From Darksidea phi (Eukaryota > Ascomycota > Dothideomycetes > Pleosporales > Lentitheciaceae): DNA of 57,335 nt. Below the pieces are notes generated by a model that saw only the letters and a list, made by a program, of their open reading frames with translations, was not told the DNA's origin and did no database searches. The stretch is from the NCBI GenBank assembly GCA_030770425.1, contig JASJFT010000261.1, positions 1 to 57,335 of the forward strand. The letters run 5' to 3'. Shown one piece after another: positions 38,395 through 51,181 of this stretch. The position numbers were made by a program, and so were the translations under genes. Each line of letters opens with the position of its first letter. Within the stretch, counting starts at the first letter, position 1.

Positions 38395-40760
38395 ATCCTT
38401 CTTCTTTATCTTTAATACGCTAGAGGGCTAACTTCTAGACTAGATAGTATAGTAATAGTTTCTACTTAGTCCGGTTCTATATAGGTATACCGTCTAGATA
38501 GCTATCTTTATAAGTATATTAGTAAAGTATATTATTTAAATAAATTTAGCTATTATTCTTTAAAGGTATTTCTAGTTAGATCTTAAAGTAAACTTTTTAA
38601 GTAATATATTCGTTATCTATATAACCTCTAGTATAAAGGTAGTTATTTAAGTTATAGTAAAGTTTAGTATATAGTAGATTTTTAATATAGTAACTTCTAC
38701 CTTTACTTATATTCTAGTAATAATAAATTATAATAAGATTCTCTTATTACTCTATTATATAAGGTAATAGTAAATATCTAGGTATATATAAATATTATAT
38801 CTATTCTTTATTTTTAAAATAATTCCTTTAACTCTTTTACTCTTACTTTTATATTACTATTAATTTATTATACTCTACTCTCTCTACTCTACTATTAGTT
38901 TACTACTATTTTAATATCTATTTTATTCTATAATATTATTTTTATAAGATCTTCTTAAGTAGTTTAAGAACTCGTATATAGCTACTTTAAAGTATACTTC
39001 CTCTCTATACTTATATAATATTTCTCTTCTTAAGACTTCTTAATATAAGTATAAGAGTTCTAGTTATACTTTATATAATATTAAGAGTTTTAAGATTTAG
39101 AAGTTAATTATTATAAAGAAACCCTACTATTAGAACCTAAGTATCTTTACTATTAATAGTAGTAAGAGCTCCTTTAATAATAATAATAATATAGATTATT
39201 TCTCTACTATTCTTATAAGTTTCTAATTAATATATTATAGAATAGTATTTAGAAGATCTTTTCTAAAGGCTATAAAGAAATAAAGTAAAACTTTAATTTA
39301 AGTTTCTATACTAGTTAGTTTATTATTAAAGAAGATACTCTTAAGAAAATAGTTTCTAGTATTTTTACTACTATTTATATCTAATATAATAAAATTATAA
39401 ATAAGCTAAGAAGTTATTATTATACTTTATAAATTAAAAAAAATAAATTATCTAATTATATAGCTTATATAAAGGCCTATATAATATATACTAATATCTT
39501 TATAACTTTTAATATAAAAGAGTATACTCTTTTAAAGATTCTAGTCTAAGAAGTTTATAAGAGAGATATCTTCGATACTCTAGTTAATATCTAGTTACTC
39601 TAGGCTAGCTAATATTTAGTTAAGAAGATAATTAATTATATATTTATAAAATATAAGGTATATAATAAGATCTTTAAGGTTAATATTAGTAGTAAAATCT
39701 CTTAATATTCTAGTAGTAATAATAAGATTTTTAGTAATATCTTTCTAGTATTATAGGATATCTCTATTATAATTAAGATATTAATAGTAAGTTTCTTTCT
39801 AAATTTAGTTCTTATTTAGGGCTAATATATCTTAAATAAAAATTATTAAATAGTTTAAAGAAATTAGGTCTAATATAAATATTATAGTTAAAATTATATA
39901 ATATTATTATAACTAGAGTTTATTTAAGGTTAAGACGTTAACTAGTACGAAGTCTTTTAGTAATAAGAAAGCTTTAGTTAAAGATAATATAAGTCTAATA
40001 TATTATTTATACTATTATAATAAGACTAAGAGAATAAAGTAATATTATTAGTATCTAATATATTCTTTAGAATAGGCTTATAACTTAGTCTAGCCCTTCT
40101 TCTCTATTATATAATAGTTCTTTCTATATAATAGCTTCCTAGAATAATTTAGCTATATTCCGACGTATATCTTAAGTAACTTTTATAAATTAGGAATATT
40201 ATTATAGTTTTTAACTAAAGTTATTCTTCTTCTATATTCTCTATTTTAAGTAATCTTTCTTTATATACTAGAGTAGTACTCTACTCTAAAAGATTATATA
40301 ATTACCCTAGTACTTATCTATATATAAGTTTAGGAACTACTATCTATATTAAAGTTATTAATAAGATTCTTTACTATTTAGTCTTCTTTATTCTTTATAA
40401 CTTTTCTAAGTAGATATTCTTATAGACCTTTAAAGATATTTACTTTTCTATACTTATTTCTAATACTTTTTAGAATTAATATTTTTAGATAGTACTCCTA
40501 CTTCTATAATTCTAATAAAAAACTTATTTATAAACTTAGCTTAATAGCTTTCTTTTTATATTCTTAGAAATTTAGTTATAATACTACTTAGAAGATTATA
40601 GACTATACTTTTATTCCTATATTTATTCTTACTCCTAGGAGTATTAGGATATATATAGTAGTTCTACTCCCCTTTTAAAGTAGGTAGAGAAGATTTTATT
40701 CTTATTTCTTAATAAAATAAAGACTTCTTTTTATTAGACTAATATTATAGTATCTTTTAA
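38395..40760 (-). other. Gypsy-D (D2) 3' region with antisense protein-like frame
   Basis: 2.4 kb between the chromodomain and the 3' LTR, unusually long for a gypsy element. Part of it (38395-39770) is shared with copy D1. The forward strand at about 39380-39680, antisense to pol, reads as a charged, helical, Gag-like series (Lys/Glu-rich with Leu-Leu-Lys-Ile-Leu-Val-Gln-Glu-Val in the middle), and D1 shows a matching series after transitions. The reverse strand at about 40100-40700 also looks protein-like. Because RIP makes all frames look alike, I cannot decide which strand coded. Confidence 0.5.
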
Positions 40761-40769
40761 ATTAGAAGC

Positions 40770-43700
40770 TAGCTCCTATATTATTATAATATAGTCTTTC
40801 TATTTAATTTTATAGTAAATTATTCCGCCTTAACCTCTTTTTTAGAATTTCTTACTTATAATATCTTTTACTTTTTATTCTTCTTTCTCTTTAACTTTAA
40901 TAAAGGAGGGTTATTAATCGTTACTAGTTTAACTAAGGAGAGGATTCTATAGAATAAAATAAAATTTATTAATATAAAATACTAGGTATATACCTAAAAG
41001 GGTATTTAGTTCTATATTAATAGAGAAGATTATATATATTACTTAAAACTTTATATTCTTCTAATTAAGTTTCTTATTAGACTAAAAGTTAGATAATTAT
41101 ATATTATATTATAGCTATACCTTATCTCCTATACGAAGTATAGGTACTTTTTATCTTCTTTTATTAGTTTAAGACTCTTATTCCTACTAAGTTACTATTA
41201 TACTTAATTATACCTACTCGAATATCTTACGGAATTTTCTAATTATACTTTCTACTATTTACTTTAAAAAGAGGGTAGTATAATATTAGTTTAAGATATT
41301 TACTTTAATATTCTATTAGATAGAGTCTATATTATAACTATATTATAAAAAGAAGGGGCTTACTCTAATTAAGACTATATTTTTACCTTTAATTACTATC
41401 TAAGCTATAGAATATAGACTTATCTAGTTACTTTAATTCTAGTTTATAAATTAATAGAGATAGATTTCTACTATATTATTTATTTATTTTATTAAACTAT
41501 CTATTTTAGAGTAGAATATTATAGAGAGGTAATAGATAATATTTAGTTTATTATAGAGATATATTTAGAAATCTTCTATAAATTAATTACTCTAGTTTAA
41601 TACTATTATATCTAGAAGTTAGTAGTATATAACTACCTTCTTAATAAAGGCTTTTACTATAATCTTTACCCTAATATTTAATAAGGGGATAAGAATAATA
41701 TTCTTACTAAATTAGTTTATAACTACTATAAAGTTATAATACCCCTTACTTTCTAAAAGATTTATAATAAAATTTATTAAAATCTTCTTCTAAATATAAT
41801 CTAGTAAAGGAAAAAGATATAATAGATCTCTCTTTAATTTTCTTTATAATTTAGTTCTTTTATAGATATTATAGTTCTAAATATAGGTCTAGATAATAAT
41901 AAATATTCTAAGCTAAAAGAAATCTTAGACTAGAATTTAGTAAATAGATTCTTATCTAGAATATTCTATAACTAATTTATTATATACTATAGATATTAAG
42001 TAGATACGTAGAAGTTTAGAGTTAAAAATCTACTTTCTCTTTTAAAAGGTTATCTAGTTCTTCTTATCTAGACTATATTTACTTAGAGAGACTTTTAGAT
42101 CTAAGTAGAAGAGGAATTTTTAAGAATTAGTACGGATTACTATTTAGACCTTCTAGTAGGTAGTATCTTCTTCTATTATAAGATTTTATAATACTTCTAG
42201 GTTTAATAAAGGCGAAAATAATAAAGAGATAGAAATATCTTCTCCTCTTAGAAGTCTTATAGGGAGGACTTTAATAGTTAGAACTAATAATACTTTTAAA
42301 TATTCTAATTCTATAGATTATAGTAATTAGAAGTATTATAACTTTATTCTTTTATTCGAACTATTCTATAGGGTATCTTATTCTCTATAGAATAAGATAT
42401 CCGCTTTAGTATTAGTACTTTTCGAGCGATATTTTAGAATTATATTAATTCGACTTAAAATATCTAACTAATAAACGTATCTTTTACTAAGTTATCTAGT
42501 TATAGTAAAATACTTTAGATTTTTATAATTTATTATTACTTTAATATAAGGTACTATCTAGAGTTTACTATTCTATTCCTTTATATATTTAATAATAGTA
42601 AGTAATTCTTTATTATAGATAATATAGTTACTCTTTACTAATAAATTCTTTATTAAGAAGTAAGTTATTATTTTTATAACTTTATTAGTTTTAATCTAGA
42701 ATAGTATCTTATCTATAGTCTATCTAGAGGTATTTACTTCTAAGATAGTTTCTAATTCTAAGTTAAAATAGACTAGTATAGATTTTATAGTAAATATACT
42801 CTTTAGAATTTTAAAAGCTCTCTATTATTCCTTTTCTTATATAAATTTCGTATTCTTACTTATTAATTTAATTAATAGAGCTATAATTTTAAAGAAATTC
42901 TTAATAAATTAATAATAAAAGTTAGTAAACTTAATAAAACTCTAAATATCTTTAATAGATATTAGGGGAATCTACTCTTAAATAGCTTTAATCTTTTTTA
43001 GGTTTATACTAATTCTCTTTTCTATCTTAATAATATATCTAAAATACTAGATCTTCTTTATACTAAACTTACTTTTCTTAATATCTAGATATAGGTTTAT
43101 AGTTCCTAGCTTCTTAATTACTTTTTAAACTTTAGCTTTATAGTCTTTCTTACTCCTAAAGAAGTAGATAAGAATATTATTAATAAATATAAAATAAAAA
43201 TTATTAATAAATTTATAAAGTATAAAGTTAATATACCTTTAAAAGATACTAGATACGTTTACTAATCTAAATAAAGTAACTAGCTACTTATATAATCTAA
43301 AGTATATATAAAAGATAGTTTTCTACTTATCTCTCTTAGCGATTTAGCTTTTATAGAAGGCTTAAATAATATCTAGTTTAGTATATTATTTAGTCTTTTT
43401 AATTTATCTAAGGGTTTTTTTAATAAGGGAAAATAAATAATAGTCCTTCTATATTATTATATTTAGTACTTAGTAGTTTATATAAAACTAAAGGTCTCTT
43501 TTTAGTTTTCTTATAAAGAGTATAGGAGTAGTTATACTAGATCTACTTACGTAGATAAAACCTTTATTAAGATAAAAAGTTAATTCTTTTTATAAAATAA
43601 GGAGCTCCTTCTTTAATATATTATATAGGAGTTTCTATAAGACTTCTAATATCTTTCTATTCTTTTTAATTAATTTAATTATATAGTCTATATTATTTCC

Positions 43701-45350
43701 TTAATATAGTAGTAACTTATTTATTTCTTTCTATAGAAAGACTCTATATAAGTTCTTTATAAAGGAAAAAAGAAGTTCTCTTAGATTTAACTTCTTCTTT
43801 AAAGTAAGAACTTTCTAGATATTTACTATTAAGATTATAAAAGTATATAGTATATTACTCTTCCTCTTAGACCTTTATATTAGAGCTATAAAGACTAGTA
43901 CTTCTATAATTTAAGACTTTATAGCTAGTTTCTTCTTTTTCCTATTTCTTATCTTAGCTCTAGTTAAGTATAAGTAGATAGATTTCTTTATAAGAATTAA
44001 GATTATACTATTTTTATTAATTTATAATCTTTTTAGAATTATATTATACTTATTATCTTTATTAAATATATATAATTATATCTCTTTAGTATATTCTTTA
44101 ATATTAATCTTTAACTATACTACTCTTTATATATATAATCTTTTTCTATTTATTCCTATAATAGGTCGACTTTTAGATAATTTTATACTCTTTAGGTTAC
44201 TTTTCTAAATAAAAAATAAAGATATAAATTTAAATATAAAATAATTAAAGTTAATTATAATAGATATAAATATAACTTTATTTATAAGTAAATATACTAT
44301 AATTAGGTTACTATCTAACTATTTTCTTTAAAACTTTATAAAATCCTTAACTATTCTTCCTAATCTTAAAGTTTCTAACTTCTTCTTTTAGTAGTAATTT
44401 TAGTTAGAAGATTCTAGTTTTTTAAGCCTTCTTTCTTTAAAGGCTTATCTTTTATTCTAGGTAACTCGCGTCTAACTCTAGTAAAGATTAAAGGTAATAT
44501 TAAAGTAAATTAATATCTTTTTAAGATATAACTACTCTTTTTATAATAGAAGTATTTCTCTTCTTTCTATCTTTATTTTATTTCTTCTTTAGAGATCTAA
44601 TATATCTTTTCCTTCTTCTAATTCTCTTCTAGGTTTATTAACTTTACTTAGTTAGAATATAAATATATAGACTTCTAGTCTATTATATCTTTATACTAGT
44701 AGAAGAAATAAATAAATTAGAAAATCTTACTTCTAAAAATATTTTTTTTAATTTTAATTACTTAATTTATAAGTTAGTTAATAGTATAGTTCTAAGATAC
44801 TTTTATTATAATTATATAGTCGCGGAGGTCTAGCTATAGAATATATAAATAGATACTCTTTAAATTATTATAATTATCTACTTCTTTAATATTATTTATT
44901 AGGTATATAAATTTAGTATTAAAGATATATAATAATATCCGTTTCTATTAAAATATCTAGAGCTTATTCTAGGCTTTTTTATTAATAAAGGGGTTAAAGA
45001 ATTAGTTATTTAAAAACTTCTAAAATATCTTTAAAGTACTATAAGGATTCTTATCTATTTATAATATATCTATATTTAAAGTAATATTCTTTAATCTACT
45101 AAAAATATATTCTACTTTATAACCTTCTTTAAAGTTATTATTTTATAGTATATAGTTTATTTATATTTTAAACTACTATTAATCCTATTAAGTTCCTTTA
45201 AAGTAATTAGGGTTTAAGATCTTAATTCTTTATCCTATTTATATAACTATCTAGGGCGGTATAGTAGAAGTTATTAAGAAAAAAAGGGAGAATATTCTTA
45301 ATAGAGGGGGGTATATAAATCTAGTAGTAGTAGTACTAAAGAGTATAATA
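40770..45350 (-). pseudogene. Gypsy-D (D2) gag-pol remnant with chromodomain
   Basis: Reverse-strand polyprotein. The zinc knuckle at 44513-44554 reads Tyr-Phe-Tyr-Tyr-Lys-Lys-Ser-Ser-Tyr-Ile-Leu-Lys-Arg-Tyr (CCHC before RIP). The reverse-transcriptase box at 43176-43187 reads Phe-Ile-Asn-Asn, followed by Ile-Leu-Ile-Tyr (from Phe-Ile-Asp-Asp). RNase H is at about 42570-42760, with a readable Asn-Tyr-Ile-Ile-Tyr-x-Lys-Glu-Leu-Leu block. The integrase core is at about 41330-41900, including the decayed glutamate block near 41500-41540. The chromodomain is at about 40780-40900. The frame is closed throughout. Family resemblance to Gypsy-A and C is in motifs only; the nucleotide sequences are not alike. 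Confidence 0.87.
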
Positions 45351-45816
45351 AAGATAGGGGTATAAGTTACTTTAAGAATATTTATATATTTACTTATATC
45401 TTCTATTATTATAAGAATCTTTTAGATAGTAGTATTAAAGGATTACTCTACGTTAGACTAGTTTACTTATTTACTTTCTATTACGACTTTTATTAGATAT
45501 ATTTTAACTTAAGTCTTCTTCTTTATAAAATATCTTTCTTATAAGTACTCTATTAGAGTTTACTTAATCTAAGTATTATTATATTCTTTATTTTACTAAG
45601 CCTAGACTATATTAATAAGTCCTAGTACTAGGATACTATTTGGGTCTATTACTATAGGAGATCCCGTATTTATTATATTACTTAATTATAATATAGAAAT
45701 ATACTTATAGTTATTTATTATAATATTATATAAATTATATAATAGGATATTATTTTCGTTTAGTATTCGTAGATCTCGCGATCTAGTAAAGTTAATAGGG
45801 GGGTTAATTAATTTAA

Positions 45817-45998
45817 TATAAAAGATAAAATCCTAAGGGTATATACTAGATAGAATATAGATAAATTAATAAAAAGTTATAAAAGCTTTAAATAAGAATT
45901 TTATATAAAGAAAAACCTACTTCGTAGTAGACTATTCTAAAGAAAAGATCTAAGATCTTTTAGAACGAGGAGTTTTATCCTAGACCTAGTCTATTATA
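45817..45998 (-). repeat. Gypsy-D (D2) 5' LTR (182 bp)
   Basis: Right end of the reverse-strand element, followed by ATACT (45999-46003). Confidence 0.9.
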
Positions 45999-48345
45999 AT
46001 ACTAAGAACTAAATAAGAAACTATATAAAATAGTTCTAAATTATAGTATCTTTTAAACGGACTATTCTATAGCTATAATAGTATACTACGATATTATTAT
46101 AAATATTAAAATAATAGTCTTAGAAGATAAGTTTTATAATATAACTAGCTAGAATCTAGTATTTAGAAAAGATACTACTAGGGATATAATTATATTAGTA
46201 CTAGCTTTAGACTTTAATAGGTAATTTAGAAGAGATAAATAAACTAACTAGATTTTAGAGGAGCTATATAAATAATATTATAAGCTAGAACTATATATAT
46301 ATTATAGAAAAGAGAAATATATAATCTAGAATTATCTAAACGTAGTAATAATTTAGACTACTATTACCTTAGTAGTAGATAACGTATTATTAACTAAGAA
46401 TAAAAGTAGAGTAAAAAAAGAGTAATCTCTACTTTAAGTCTAGAATAAGGGCTAAGTATAAATATTATAATAGAGGAGTAATATATAAAAGAGTATAATA
46501 ATAATATAGTAAATATTTTAGAATAAATAAATAAATCTTCGTTTTTAGTCTCTATCTTTCTAGAGAATATTCTTTATATTAATACTCTAGTTAACTTAAA
46601 ATATTAGTATTTTAATATTATAAGTAAAAAAGTAGTAAGATAGATAAATACTAGAACTATTAATATCCTATCTTACTACTTTAGATAAGTAGTAGAACTT
46701 ATTAATAGACTATTTATTATCTAAATAGCTATTCTTTAATATAATATAAGTAGATAGAGGACCTATCTTATAAGATATATAGTACTAGAACTAGACTATA
46801 ATCTTATTCTTAAACTACTATAACTATTCTATAATAGTATTATAATAGATCTAGAATATAGAGAACTATAGGTAAAAAGTATAGGTAATCTTATTATAAA
46901 GAAGGTATTAGTAAAATAAAAGAAAAGTACTCTACTAATAAGGGTCTTAGAAATAATATTCTTCTTTATACTTATAAAAGAGAAGTAGAGCTAAGATATA
47001 AATATTATTATAATAAATCTATATAATATTATCTAAGTACTAGTTATAACTATCCTACTAAGATATTATAAAGGAATAAATTTAATAGAGAATAAGAGGA
47101 CCCTCCTAGCTAATCTAGAACTATTTCGAGATCTATTCGATAAGAAGAAAGCTATTAGATTACTTTTATACTAGAACTAGATAGACTACTATATAAAACT
47201 TAAATAAAGATTAAATAGTTTACTATCTAAAGTATCTTAAGATCTATTATATAGTATACCCTAGGATTAACTAATAAAGCTTTATAGATAACTTATTAAC
47301 CTTCTAGATAAAAGATAGATTTAAGTAAACTTCTCCCTAATAGACGTATTAGTACTAATAGTTAAGAAATTAGAAGGGAGCTAATATCTTTACGTCGACT
47401 ACTAGAACCTTAATATACTTATAGAATAGGACTACTACTTCTTATTATTAATTAAAGAAATACTATATACTTTTAGAAGGGCTAAGTAGTTTATAAAACT
47501 TAATATTTAAGTAATATTTTATAAACTATAAGTTATAAGTAGAAATAAGTCTTTAATAGTATTTTAAATCTAGTTTAGACTATTTAAGTAGCTAGTATAT
47601 CTATTTAAGCTTATAGGAGTACTAATAATATTTTAATACTATATTAATTTAGTATTAAAGAAAATCCTAAGAAACCTCTTTATAGTATACCTTAATAACG
47701 TTCTTATTTACTTAGGAGGCTTAAAAAAGAACTATATAAAGAAGATAAAAAGAGTACTAATACTTTTATATAATACTAGATTAAATCTAGAGCTTTAGAA
47801 ATATTACTTTATAATAAAGATTATTAAGTACTTAGACTATATTATTAAGACTAAGTATAAGATTAAGCTTAATCCTAAAAAGATTTAGACTATAAAGAAA
47901 TAAAAAACTTCTATATTAATATAGAATATATAAAGCTTTATAGAATTTATAAACTTCTATTATAATATAGTACCTAACTTTTTTAAACTTACTAACCTAC
48001 TTTACTAGTTAATAAAGAAAGAGGTATTATTTTAATAAAATAAGAAAGAAAATAAAGTATTTAAGAAAATAAAAGATCTCTTTATTATAGGACTAGTATT
48101 ACTTCTTTAGGACTCTAATTAGGATATAATAGTAGAAATAGACTACTTAAAAGAGATAATAGAAGACTATCTCTTATAGTAAAAGGAAGAAGTATAGTAT
48201 TTAATTAATTATTATTTAGCCGTCTTATTATCTATAGAATATAATTATACTATTTATAATAGAGAACTTCTAATAATAATCTAATACTTAGTAATCTAGA
48301 CGCCGGAGTTATAGAGTATTAAATAATCCTTTAAGATATTTATAG

Positions 48346-48862
48346 GTAGGGAAGCGCCTACGAGTAGAGTATACTAGAAAATCTCTTCGGATTAAGGTTT
48401 AATCGTCTAGAGGTACCTTAGGATTCTTATAAAGAAAGAAGAAGTTCCGTATAGAACTAGAGGCTTAGTAAACCTCCTTCTAGTTCTTCGTCGCTCTAAT
48501 CGTTAGGTACTTTAGTCTAATAGTAAATTATCCTCGTTTCGCTAAAGGTTAAGGGTTCGATTTCCTTCCTAATTATATAGTATATTTAGATCGAAGAGGG
48601 TCTAATATACTTCTACCTCTACTATTAGGTACTAGTACTAGGAGTATCTAATACCTCTTTAAATCTAGTATAACTAAATCGCTTATACGCGGTATACGCT
48701 CGCTTAGATTTAAATAAAAGATTAGAAGAAAATTAGTACTAGTTAATAGAGAGAATAGATACTATATAGATTCCGCCCTAGCTCTTCTACCTTAGTACTA
48801 AATAGAATAGCTATATAATATAGCTAGCGTTATTACCAAACTAGAAAAAAAAAAAAAAAAAA
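48346..48862 (+). mobile_element. poly(A)-tailed retroposon (SINE-like), 517 bp
   Basis: Inserted within the RNase H sequence of Gypsy-C. The perfect 13-bp duplication AAGATATTTATAG lies at 48333-48345 and 48863-48875, and the insert ends in about 20 A residues (48845-48864, the last two shared with the duplication). These are the marks of target-primed retroposition by LINE machinery. The insert holds around 20 CG dinucleotides in 0.5 kb, far more than the surrounding Gypsy-C, so it arrived later. It encodes no visible protein and has a tRNA-like, box A/box B segment at 48501-48574. The first 150 bases are unrecognised. It could be a SINE or a processed transcript; it has no second copy in this window. 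Confidence 0.85.
48501..48574 (+). other. tRNA-like segment with Pol III box A and box B
   Basis: Seventy-four bases resembling a decayed tRNA. Possible acceptor arms are CGTTAGG (48501-48507) and CCTAATT (48568-48574). A box A-like TAGTCTAATAG is at 48513-48523 and a box B-like GGTTCGATTTCC at 48554-48565. A T arm (48551-48567) has five pairs, one a G-T, around the loop TTCGATT. The D stem is weak, and the anticodon stem does not fold in the present sequence, so identity cannot be read. It is not a functional tRNA gene; it is better seen as the Pol III promoter of the retroposon. Confidence 0.5.
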
Positions 48863-51049
48863 AAGATATTTATAGACTATAAGAATCTAAAATACTTTAT
48901 AAAGATATAATCTCTTAGTAAATAGTAATACTAATAGGTAGAGATACTATTATAATTTAACTACTATCTTTAATATTACCTAAGACGGTTAATAATACTA
49001 TCTAATATATTAAGTTATTAGAAATAAAATATAAAGAATTTATAATTATAAAAAGTTATATTAATATACTTAAGATTAGTTTAAGTTACTCTAACTAGTA
49101 TAATAGTAGATATAATAGTATCTAAAGAATACTATATATAGACTAATATCTATATATAAAAGCTTTAGAATAAAGTTATTTAAATAAATCTAAGATATAT
49201 AATTTAGCTACTAGTAGTATAATAAAACGATCGAATATTTCCTATAAAGGTAAAAACTAGATAGTAAATTAAGAATTATTTAATAAGTATTTATAAAATA
49301 TTAATATAGTATAATATAATTTAGTTATTAATATAGAAACTCTTAACTATAATAGTTATCTAGAGATTCTATAAATTAGAACTAGTAGGATATTTAGGTA
49401 AGAATACTATCTTTTAACTAATATATTAAAATTACTACTAGAATAAAATATTAGTAAACGTAGTAAAATATATTCGAAATTATTACTACTACGACGCGTA
49501 TATATTCTAGAAGAAATAATAAGATCTACTTTAATCTTTTTTAATTATAGATTACTTTTAGTCTTAAATCTCTATAAACTTTATAATAGAGCTACTAGTT
49601 ATTAACGAAATAGTTTTATACTACCTCTTAATAATTATAAATTAGCTATCTAAGTATATCTAACTAGAAGTAATAATCTTTATAAAGACTAAATATTATA
49701 CTAAGATATTTTATAATATATAGTAGAGATTTTATAGATTCCCTATATTAATTATTATAGACTAGGGCTTAGACTAGCTAGACTTCTTTTAGATAATACT
49801 CTATAAACTTATAAAGATTAAATAACTTCTATTAATAGTATACTATCTTTAAACTAATAAAGGAATAAAATAGATAAACTAGAAAGTCTAAGTAATACTA
49901 TATATAATAATTTACTTTAAATAGACTAACTAGTCTAAGTACCTACTAGTATACTAACTTATACTAAATAATAGAAACTCTAGTATTATAGGAGTTAGTC
50001 TAAACCTTCTTATTAATAGATATAATATAGACCTACTATAATACTATAAGATATTAGGACTATCGATAAAGATATTATAGAAGAGAATAATTTACTTTCT
50101 TAATTATTTTAAAAGGGATATAGAACTAGTCTAAGCTATAATTATATTTATATAGTAAAGATAATAAGAATTAATAAACTAAAGTAGATATCTAGTAGAA
50201 AAGTTCTAGATTAGTAATAAGGTCTAATTCTTTATAAGAAATATTAAAATAAACTACTCTAGCTATAAACTTAATTAGTTATAAATAAAATATATAGTAT
50301 TTATAGTTCTAACCTCTCTTATAGCTATACTAGATCTATTAGAAAATCTATATAAAATTATTTATATTAATCTACTAGAAAGAATAATTAATAATCTACT
50401 TTTAAGCTAACTCCTAATAAATACTAGACTAGGTCTAGTACTAACCTTAATAGAAGAAGACCTAATATTAGATAAGTGGGAGGTAGAAGAAATCCTATAT
50501 ATAAAGAATATAAGAGGAAAAGAGAAGTAATAAGTTCTAGTATAATAAAAGAGGTAGATATAACTTATATAATATTCTATTAAAGACTTTATAAAAATAA
50601 AGATATTTTAGAAGTTTAAGAAATATTAAAACGATATATTATAAAATAATAAGCTAGTAAAAAAGAAATAAGAATATATAGTATAATAATTTCTATTAAA
50701 TATCTATAAAGACTCCTCCTTTAGTAAAAGTATTAGGGTAATTATATATATAAAAATAAACTATTTTATATAATATTATAAATAAAGTAAAAGCTAATAT
50801 AAAGTTAAAGTAAAGTTAAAAAAACTCTAATATAATTATAATATAATTTACTACTATTATTTTAGATATAGTTTAGAAAATCTTTAAAGTTAAATAGAGA
50901 TATCTACTCGTTAAAATAAATACTATATAGATAATTATACTTAATAAAATAATTACTACTAATAAGAATTAAATTAGTAATAGGTAAGTTATAGATCTAA
51001 CTTAATCTATTTAAAATAATATTATAACTAAAACTACTACTATTAAGAA

Positions 51050-51181
51050 GAGTACTTAAATAGATACTAGTTCTATTAATAAGAGTATTTAAACTATAAG
51101 TAGAATCTCTAGTAGGAGTATTTAAGTTATAAGTCTAATCTTTAGTAAAAGTATTTAAATTATAAGTTTAATCTTTAGTAG
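51050..51181 (+). repeat. minisatellite, 4 x 33 bp
   Basis: Units start at 51050, 51083, 51116 and 51149 (first bases GAG or AAG), each 33 bp, diverging mainly by transitions. Thirty-three bases is eleven codons, so copy-number changes keep the frame. Confidence 0.85.

Larger units (their letters stand above)
38213..45998 (-). mobile_element. Gypsy-D copy D2, complete (7786 bp)
   Basis: Reverse-strand element inside Gypsy-C gag, with 182-bp LTRs (38213-38394 and 45817-45998) and target duplication ATACT (38208-38212 and 45999-46003). On the reverse strand the order is zinc knuckle (44513-44554), reverse transcriptase (43176-43187), RNase H, integrase, chromodomain, and then a 2.4 kb 3' region. 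The polypurine tract beside the left LTR (38395-38410, CT-rich on the forward strand) confirms the direction. It is strongly RIPped, with one TG left near 45641. Confidence 0.92.
37620..46400 (+). pseudogene. Gypsy-C gag remnant, split by Gypsy-D
   Basis: The first part (about 37620-38212) lies before the Gypsy-D insertion and the second part (45999 to about 46400) after it. The two join at the duplicated ATACT. The zinc knuckle at 46294-46335 reads Tyr-Ile-Tyr-Tyr-Arg-Lys-Glu-Lys-Tyr-Ile-Ile-stop-Asn-Tyr, which without RIP is Cys-x2-Cys-x4-His-x4-Cys. The knuckle is in a different frame from the downstream reverse transcriptase, as is common when gag and pol are joined by a frameshift, although indels cannot be excluded. 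Confidence 0.8.
46600..50560 (+). pseudogene. Gypsy-C pol remnant, split by a retroposon
   Basis: In reverse transcriptase the YLDD box at 47688-47699 now reads Tyr-Leu-Asn-Asn, followed by Val-Leu-Ile-Tyr. RNase H is at about 48100-48345 and resumes at 48876 after the retroposon, with Tyr-Asn-Arg-Glu-Leu-Leu near 48250 and the Asp-(His)-Lys-Asn-Leu-Lys-Tyr-Phe block split exactly by the insertion. The integrase core is at about 49500-49900, with Asp-x-Gly-x-Asp-Trp-Leu-Asp-Phe-Phe near 49755-49790. The chromodomain starts at 50471 (Asp-Lys-Trp-Glu-Val-Glu-Glu-Ile-Leu). Reverse transcriptase, integrase and chromodomain share one frame once the 530 inserted bases are removed, so pol had no net indel before or after RIP. 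Confidence 0.9.

Noticed and set aside
39985..40035. Zinc knuckle on the forward strand of Gypsy-D
   Set aside because: A run of Tyr codons suggested Cys residues, but no codon at the His position fits the CCHC spacing; the real knuckle is on the reverse strand at 44513-44554.
48501..48574. Functional tRNA gene
   Set aside because: The anticodon stem does not pair, the D stem is weak, and the segment lies within a retroposon; only the box motifs and T arm are convincing.
48845..48864. Poly(A) as a random homopolymer
   Set aside because: It directly abuts a perfect 13-bp target duplication that is also found at 48333-48345, so it is a retroposition tail.
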